Source: Candidatus Dormiibacterota bacterium (GTDB lineage: Bacteria; Chloroflexota; Dormibacteria; Aeolococcales; Bog-877). From it: DNA of 11,737 nucleotides. Position 1 is the stretch's first letter. Each line of letters opens with the position of its first letter. Of this stretch, positions 6,187 through 11,737 are shown piece by piece. A program made the position numbers and the translations under genes. The DNA is taken from assembly GCA_030038765.1 (NCBI GenBank), contig JASHRA010000013.1:1-11737 (forward strand), in the 5' to 3' direction. Below the pieces are notes generated by a model, which was not told where the DNA came from, did not search any database, and was given only the letters and a program-made list of their open reading frames with translations.

Positions 6187-7150
6187 CGAGATCAGGCCCG
6201 TTCATGGCGAAGGTCGCCAGATGGGCGCGCTGCGGGGGATCTGGGGGGAGCTATCGGCCGAGTTCTTCGGCACCTTCATCCTGATCTGCTTCGGCGATGG
6301 TGTCGTGGCGATGGCGGTGGCCGCGCTGCCCGGATCTGGCAGGACGGCGACCCCGACGACGATCTTTAGCTCCGCTGGCGACTGGTTGATCATCACCTTC
6401 GGATGGGCCTTCGCGGTCGTCATGGGCGTCTATGTGGCGGGTGGCGTCAGCGGCGCCCACATCAACCCGGCGGTCACCCTGGCCTTGGCGGTGCGGCGCC
6501 GCTTCCCCTGGAACCACGTGCTTCCCTACTGGGTCGCGCAGGTCGTGGGGGCTTTCCTCGGCGCGGCCCTCGTCTACTGGGTCTACGACAGCGCGATCGG
6601 GGCCTTCAACACGGCCGCGCACCTGGTGCCGAGCCAAGGCAACGCCTTAACTACGTACTCGATATTCGCCACCTTCCCGGCCAAGTACTTCAACGGCTCG
6701 GTGGGTGGCCCGCTGGTGGACGAGATCGTGGGCACGGCCCTGCTCCTGATCCTGGTCCTGGCCATCACCGACGGCAGGAACACGGCGCCGGGATCGAACC
6801 TGGCCCCGCTGCTGATCGGCTTCGCGGTCTTCGCCATCGGCACCTCGTTCGGGGCCAACTCGGGCTACGCGATCAACCCAGCCCGTGACTTCGGCCCCCG
6901 GCTCTTCGCCTTCTTCGCGGGCTTCGGAAAGGTGGCCCTACCCGGCAGCTACAGCGCTCCGGGCTTCCACTTCACCGACTACTTCTGGATCCCGATCATC
7001 GGCCCCCTCGCAGGCGGCGTGATCGGTGCCTACCTCTACGACTGGTTCATCGGTGACGTCCTGCACGCGCGCAAGACCGGCACCGGCGCGCCTGAGGAGG
7101 TGGAGACCCACCCAGGCCGTGCCGAGGCCAACATCGAGCCCGGACAGTAG
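6179..7150 (+). CDS. glpF: Glycerol facilitator / aquaglyceroporin (MIP family)
   Basis: This is an inner-membrane channel for passive glycerol uptake, coupled to trapping by GlpK. The protein is 323 aa, longer than the 281-residue E. coli GlpF because of loops and a hydrophilic C-terminal tail. Six membrane helices lie roughly at 23-47, 68-92, 112-140, 180-202, 208-228 and 265-292. Both pore NPA motifs are present: GAHINPAVTLA (N96-P97-A98) and GYAINPARDFGPRL (N233-P234-A235). The Asp after NPAR (D237) is the residue typical of glycerol channels rather than water-only aquaporins. The start is supported by GGGAGGA 5 bases upstream. It is first in the operon, 21 bases before dhaK, behind a good promoter. 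Its GC content is lower than that of the mfd block. Confidence 0.95.
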   Translation: MADEIRPVHGEGRQMGALRGIWGELSAEFFGTFILICFGDGVVAMAVAALPGSGRTATPTTIFSSAGDWLIITFGWAFAVVMGVYVAGGVSGAHINPAVTLALAVRRRFPWNHVLPYWVAQVVGAFLGAALVYWVYDSAIGAFNTAAHLVPSQGNALTTYSIFATFPAKYFNGSVGGPLVDEIVGTALLLILVLAITDGRNTAPGSNLAPLLIGFAVFAIGTSFGANSGYAINPARDFGPRLFAFFAGFGKVALPGSYSAPGFHFTDYFWIPIIGPLAGGVIGAYLYDWFIGDVLHARKTGTGAPEEVETHPGRAEANIEPGQ

Positions 7151-7171
7151 CCGAGCGACACGGTCAGAGAT

Positions 7172-8173
<1,002 letters not shown>

Positions 8174-8185
8174 GGCAGGACTGAC

Positions 8186-8231
8186 GGAGGGCAGCGATTT
8201 GCACTGTCGGGGCCAGAGCAGGGCCGAGTGA
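8186..8231 (+). promoter_or_regulatory. Strong Shine-Dalgarno plus 10-codon TTG mini-ORF overlapping the dhaL start
   Basis: GGAGGG (8186-8191) is followed after 7 bases by TTG 8199. That opens a 10-codon frame whose TGA (8229-8231) shares its last base with dhaL ATG 8231 in a TGATG overlap. dhaL itself has only AGGG (8220-8223), 7 bases before its ATG. The arrangement could deliver ribosomes to dhaL by termination-reinitiation. A chance open frame this short is easily possible. Confidence 0.3.
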
Positions 8232-8872
8232 TGGCGATAACTGCGGAGCAGACACTGGCATTCATCCGTGACTTCGGGGATGTCATCGCCACCAACAAGG
8301 ACTTCCTGACCCAGCTCGACTCCGACATCGGCGACGGCGACCACGGAATCAACATGAACCGCGGGATGCGGGCGGTGCTGGCCAAGCTGGACAGCACCAA
8401 CCCGCCCGACATCTCCGCCATCTACCGCACGACAGCGATGACCTTGATCTCGACCGTAGGGGGGGCCAGCGGCCCCCTCTACGGGACCCTTTTCCTGCAG
8501 CTCGGCACCGCCACCCAGGGCAAGGCCGAGATCTCCGCCAAGGAGTGGAGCGAAGCGCTCACGGCGGCGGTCCACGCGGTCGAGGCCCGGGGCAAGGCGA
8601 CGCTCGAGGACAAGACCATGATCGACGCCCTGGAGCCGGCCATCACCGCCCTGTCAGAGGCGGTGGCCGACGGGGCCGACCTGGAGGCGGCGCTGGCGCG
8701 CGCTGAGAGCTCGGCCGAGCAGGGCATGAAGGCGACCATCCCGCTGGTGGCCAGGCGTGGCCGAGCCAGCTATCTGGGCGAGCGCAGCGCCGGGCACCAG
8801 GATCCGGGGGCGACGTCTTCCTGGCTGCTGATGGGGGCTGCGCACCGAGCTTTCGGTAACGGCACTAGCTAG
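8231..8872 (+). CDS. dhaL: Dihydroxyacetone kinase, DhaL (ADP-binding) subunit
   Basis: DhaL holds a permanently bound ADP/ATP and phosphorylates the DHA presented by DhaK. In PTS-type enzymes it is recharged in place by DhaM. The protein is 213 aa from ATG 8231, a standard length. The metal/nucleotide motif LDSDIGDGDHG gives D30, D35 and D37, exactly the family positions. GGASGPLYGTLFL (nucleotide loop) and GRASYLGERSAGHQDPGATSS near the C terminus are also typical. GTG 8228, directly before the ATG, is an equivalent alternative start. It is in the same reading frame as dhaK, with 54 bases between them and no stop other than that of dhaK. Clear partner of dhaK; no dhaM follows. Confidence 0.95.
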   Translation: MAITAEQTLAFIRDFGDVIATNKDFLTQLDSDIGDGDHGINMNRGMRAVLAKLDSTNPPDISAIYRTTAMTLISTVGGASGPLYGTLFLQLGTATQGKAEISAKEWSEALTAAVHAVEARGKATLEDKTMIDALEPAITALSEAVADGADLEAALARAESSAEQGMKATIPLVARRGRASYLGERSAGHQDPGATSSWLLMGAAHRAFGNGTS

Positions 8873-8892
8873 GCAGCTCACCGCTGCTGGCG

Positions 8893-8902
8893 AAGGAGGA
8901 GG
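8893..8902 (+). promoter_or_regulatory. Strong ribosome-binding site of glpK
   Basis: The purine run AAGGAGGAGG is near-perfect against the 16S tail and ends 5 bases before ATG 8908. It decides the start: GTG 8902 would lie on top of the Shine-Dalgarno. This is the best ribosome site in the window, so GlpK is probably made at a high rate. Confidence 0.7.
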
Positions 8903-8907
8903 TGCGG

Positions 8908-10407
8908 ATGGCCAAGTACGTAGGAGCTCTTGATCAGGGCACGACCAGCACGAGGTTCATGATCTTCGATCACTCGGGCACGGTCGCTGGCGTTGATCAG
9001 AAGGAGCACGAGCAGATCTTTCCCAAGCCCGGGTGGGTGGAGCACAACCCGCTCGAGATCTGGGAGCGGAGCCAGGAGGTGATCCGCGGCGCGTTGCAGA
9101 AGGCCGGCTGTTCGGCCTCCGACCTCGCCGCCGTCGGCATCACCAACCAGCGCGAGACCACCGTGGTCTGGGAGAAGTCGACCGGCAAGCCGGTCCACAA
9201 CGCGATCGTCTGGCAGGACACCAGGACCGACACCATCTGCAACGAGCTGGCCAAGGACGGCGGGCAGGACCGCTTCCGGGCCAAGGTGGGCCTACCCCTG
9301 GCGACCTACTTCTCCGGTCCCAAGGTGCGCTGGATCCTGGACAACGTCCCCGGCGCCCGGGAGAAGGCCGAGAGGGGTGAGATCCTCTTCGGCAACATCG
9401 ACGCCTGGCTGATCTGGAACCTGACCGGCGGGCCCGACGGCGGCCAGCACGTGACTGACGTGACCAACGCCAGCCGGACCATGCTGATGAACCTCGAGAC
9501 CCTGGACTGGGACGAGGAGATCCTGGGCATCCTGGGCGTACCCCGGGCCATGCTCCCGACCATCCGCTCCTCCAGCCAGGTCTACGGGGACGCGCGCGGC
9601 GACCTGGCCGGGATCCCGGTCTCGGGCGACCTGGGAGACCAGCAGGCGGCCCTCTTCGGGCAGACCTGCTTCGCCGTCGGCGAGGCCAAGAACACCTACG
9701 GCACCGGCAACTTCCTGCTCCTCAACACCGGCAACAAGCCGATCCAGTCCAAGAGCGGGCTGCTGACCACGCTGGCCTACAAGATCGGGGACCAGCCGGC
9801 CACCTACTGCCTGGAGGGCTCGATCGCCATCACCGGAGCTCTGGTGCAGTGGCTGCGTGACAACCTCGGCCTGATCAAGAACTCGAGCGACATCGAGGCC
9901 CTGGCAGCGACCGTGGACGACAACGGCGGCGCCTACTTCGTGCCCGCCTTCTCCGGACTCTTCGCTCCCTACTGGAAGAGCGACGCCCGGGGAGTCATCG
10001 CCGGGCTCACCCGCTACGTCAACAAGGGCCACATCGCGAGGGCGGCCCTGGAGGCCACCGCCTGGCAGACGCGCGAGGTGGTGGACGCCATGAACGCGGA
10101 CTCCGGCGTGACCCTCACCTCCCTCCGCGTGGACGGGGGCATGGTCTACGACGAGCTGCTGATGCAGTTCCAGTCCGATGTGCTGGGCGTGCCGGTGGTG
10201 CGTCCCAAGGTGGCCGAGACGACCTCCCTGGGAGCCGCCTACGCGGCCGGCTACGCGGTCGGCTTCTGGTCCAAGGAGGAGGAGCTGCGCGCCAACTGGG
10301 GCGTGGACCACACCTGGGAGCCCAAGATGGCCGCCGCGGAGAGGGACAAGGAGTACCACTTCTGGAAGAAGGCGGTCACCAGGACCTTCGACTGGGTCGA
10401 GAACTGA
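8908..10407 (+). CDS. glpK: Glycerol kinase
   Basis: GlpK phosphorylates glycerol with ATP to sn-glycerol 3-phosphate, trapping what GlpF admits. The protein is 499 aa, the usual length, of the FGGY kinase family. Visible signatures are YVGALDQGTTSTRF (phosphate 1 loop, N terminus), ITNQRETTVVWE, IVWQDTRT, GDQQAALFGQ with catalytic base D244, KNTYGTGNFLLLNTG (phosphate 2), and SLRVDGGM (adenosine motif). In Firmicutes and enterococci the loop before GDQQ carries a phosphorylatable His (YHFYG); here the segment is SSQVYG with Gln224, so HPr control by that His is not expected. ATG 8908 is chosen over GTG 8902 by the Shine-Dalgarno. It lies 35 bases after dhaL and 27 bases before glpA. Confidence 0.97.
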   Translation: MAKYVGALDQGTTSTRFMIFDHSGTVAGVDQKEHEQIFPKPGWVEHNPLEIWERSQEVIRGALQKAGCSASDLAAVGITNQRETTVVWEKSTGKPVHNAIVWQDTRTDTICNELAKDGGQDRFRAKVGLPLATYFSGPKVRWILDNVPGAREKAERGEILFGNIDAWLIWNLTGGPDGGQHVTDVTNASRTMLMNLETLDWDEEILGILGVPRAMLPTIRSSSQVYGDARGDLAGIPVSGDLGDQQAALFGQTCFAVGEAKNTYGTGNFLLLNTGNKPIQSKSGLLTTLAYKIGDQPATYCLEGSIAITGALVQWLRDNLGLIKNSSDIEALAATVDDNGGAYFVPAFSGLFAPYWKSDARGVIAGLTRYVNKGHIARAALEATAWQTREVVDAMNADSGVTLTSLRVDGGMVYDELLMQFQSDVLGVPVVRPKVAETTSLGAAYAAGYAVGFWSKEEELRANWGVDHTWEPKMAAAERDKEYHFWKKAVTRTFDWVEN

Positions 10408-10434
10408 GGACCGCAGTAACGCGAAACTAGGGGC

Positions 10435-11737
10435 GTGAACGCCCAACCGGAGACCCAGCTCCTGGTCATCGGGGGCGGGTCAACCGGGGCCGGCGTGGCG
10501 TGGGACGCGGCTCGCCGCGGTCTCCACGTCACGCTGGCCGACCGGGGTGATCTGGCCACGGGCACGACCGGCCGTTTCCATGGCCTCCTCCACTCCGGCG
10601 GCCGCTACGTGGTCAAGGACCCCGCCTCGGCGCGGGAGTGCGCGGCCGAGAACCGGGTCCTGAGGCGGATCGCCGCCGACTGCATCGAGGACATCGGGGG
10701 CCTGTTCGTCACCACCCCGGCCGACGACCCCGACTACGCGGACAAGTTCCTGGCCGGCTGCGCCCGGGCCGAGATGCCGGTGGAGGAGATCCCCGTCTCG
10801 GAGGCGCTCCGGCGCGAGCCCCTGCTCAACCCCCGGATCAGCCGCGCCTTCGCCGTCGACGACGCCTCGGTGGACGCCTGGAAGACGGTCTGGTCCTGCG
10901 TCAGGGGAGCCCGCGGGCTGGGGGCGAGGATCCTCCCCTACCACGAGGTCCTGGCCATCCGGGTCGAGCAGGGGGCGGTGGTCGGCGCCCGGCTGCGCGA
11001 TGTCCACTCCGGCGAGGAGCTGGAGATCCGGGCCCAGTGCGTCGTCAACGCCGCCGGGGCCTGGTGCGGCCGGGTGGCCGAGCTGGCCGGCTGCGAGGTC
11101 GGGGTGGTCCCGGGCAAGGGCGTCATGGTGGCCATGAACCACCGCCTGGTGAACACCTGCGTCAACCGCTGCACCATGCCCGGCGATGGCGACATCATCG
11201 TCCCCATCCGCACCGTGTGCGTGATCGGGACCACCGACGTGCCGGTCAAGGACCCGGACCAGATCCTGCCCGAGCCGCACGAGGTGGAGCAGATGATGGC
11301 CGCCGGTGAGGTCCTGGTGCCGGGCTTCCGTCAGGCCCGGGCGCTGCGGGCCTGGGCCGGGGCCCGGCCGCTCTTCCCCAAGGGGGGCGGGGGAGGCAAG
11401 GTGGCGGACACGCGGGACGTCACCCGCTCCCACTCGGTGGTGCGCCACGGACAGGTGGAGGGCGTGGACCACTTCATCAGCATCACCGGCGGCAAGTTCA
11501 CCACCTTCCGGCTGATGGCCCAGGACGCGGTCGACGCCGTCTGCGCCGAGCTCAGGGTCGAGGTGCCCTGCAGCACTGCCGAGGCACCCCTTCCCGACAG
11601 CGAGGACCGCCGCTTCTACTGGCTCGGGGCACGCCAGGAGTCGATGGAGGAGCACCTCCGCGACGACGCCGTGATCTGCGAGTGCGAGCTGGTGACCCAG
11701 GGCGACCTGAGGGCCGCCGCCAGCCGCCGGCCGGAGC
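10435..11737 (+). CDS. glpA: FAD glycerol-3-phosphate dehydrogenase, GlpA type (3' end outside window)
   Basis: The product oxidises glycerol 3-phosphate to DHAP with FAD and passes electrons to the membrane quinone pool. The frame is open from GTG 10435 to the window edge (434 codons), against about 540 residues expected. The N-terminal dinucleotide-binding motif is VIGGGSTGAG (11-20). GTTGRFHGLLHSGGRY and the VNAAGAW, RPLFP and ITGGKFTTFR segments match GlpA better than GlpD. ICECELVTQGD near the edge carries C415 and C417, the first cysteines of the BFD-like [2Fe-2S] domain typical of GlpA. GTG 10435 is the only start after the in-frame TAA at 10417; the Shine-Dalgarno is poor (AGGGG touches the start). 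It completes the GlpK route. GlpB and GlpC, the usual partners, would lie downstream. GC looks higher here than in glpF and dhaL. Confidence 0.93.
   Translation, partial: MNAQPETQLLVIGGGSTGAGVAWDAARRGLHVTLADRGDLATGTTGRFHGLLHSGGRYVVKDPASARECAAENRVLRRIAADCIEDIGGLFVTTPADDPDYADKFLAGCARAEMPVEEIPVSEALRREPLLNPRISRAFAVDDASVDAWKTVWSCVRGARGLGARILPYHEVLAIRVEQGAVVGARLRDVHSGEELEIRAQCVVNAAGAWCGRVAELAGCEVGVVPGKGVMVAMNHRLVNTCVNRCTMPGDGDIIVPIRTVCVIGTTDVPVKDPDQILPEPHEVEQMMAAGEVLVPGFRQARALRAWAGARPLFPKGGGGGKVADTRDVTRSHSVVRHGQVEGVDHFISITGGKFTTFRLMAQDAVDAVCAELRVEVPCSTAEAPLPDSEDRRFYWLGARQESMEEHLRDDAVICECELVTQGDLRAAASRRPE

Overview
The window is GC-rich bacterial DNA. Sampled lines run from about 58% to 80% GC. It has many GTG starts, genes that overlap by 4 or 11 bases, and all recognised genes on the + strand. 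This fits a high-GC lineage such as Actinomycetota or a neighbouring high-GC phylum. No rRNA or other lineage marker is present, so I do not name a taxon.

Region 1 (1-5365) is a tight housekeeping block: ybeY (rRNA maturation nuclease, left end probably outside the window), pth (peptidyl-tRNA hydrolase), mfd (transcription-repair coupling factor) and mazG (NTP pyrophosphohydrolase). Consecutive genes overlap by 4, 11 and 4 bases, so they are almost certainly one translationally coupled operon for translation and genome maintenance. A promoter-like site then precedes a small one-pass membrane protein of the FtsB/DivIC type (5473-5910).

Region 2 (5911-6178) is non-coding control DNA. It holds two GC-rich hairpins without U tracts, a 13-base palindrome, a good sigma70/sigmaA-type promoter (TTGACC-17-TACGAT) and a leader of about 85 nt. 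The leader can fold to bury the glpF ribosome-binding site, and a short GTG open frame runs through that fold and overlaps the glpF start.

Region 3 (6179 to the end) is a glycerol/dihydroxyacetone operon: glpF (aquaglyceroporin), dhaK and dhaL (PTS-type dihydroxyacetone kinase subunits), glpK (glycerol kinase) and glpA (FAD glycerol-3-phosphate dehydrogenase, cut by the right edge). Together they import glycerol and carry it through glycerol-3-phosphate to DHAP, and they also feed free dihydroxyacetone into DHAP. The DhaK phosphoryl donor DhaM, a glycerol dehydrogenase and GlpB/GlpC are not in the window.

Every coding gene belongs to a known family. I see no phage, insertion sequence, CRISPR array, tRNA or rRNA. 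The most interesting signals are the glpF leader architecture, the dhaK-dhaL junction, and residue-level departures in YbeY, MazG and GlpK.
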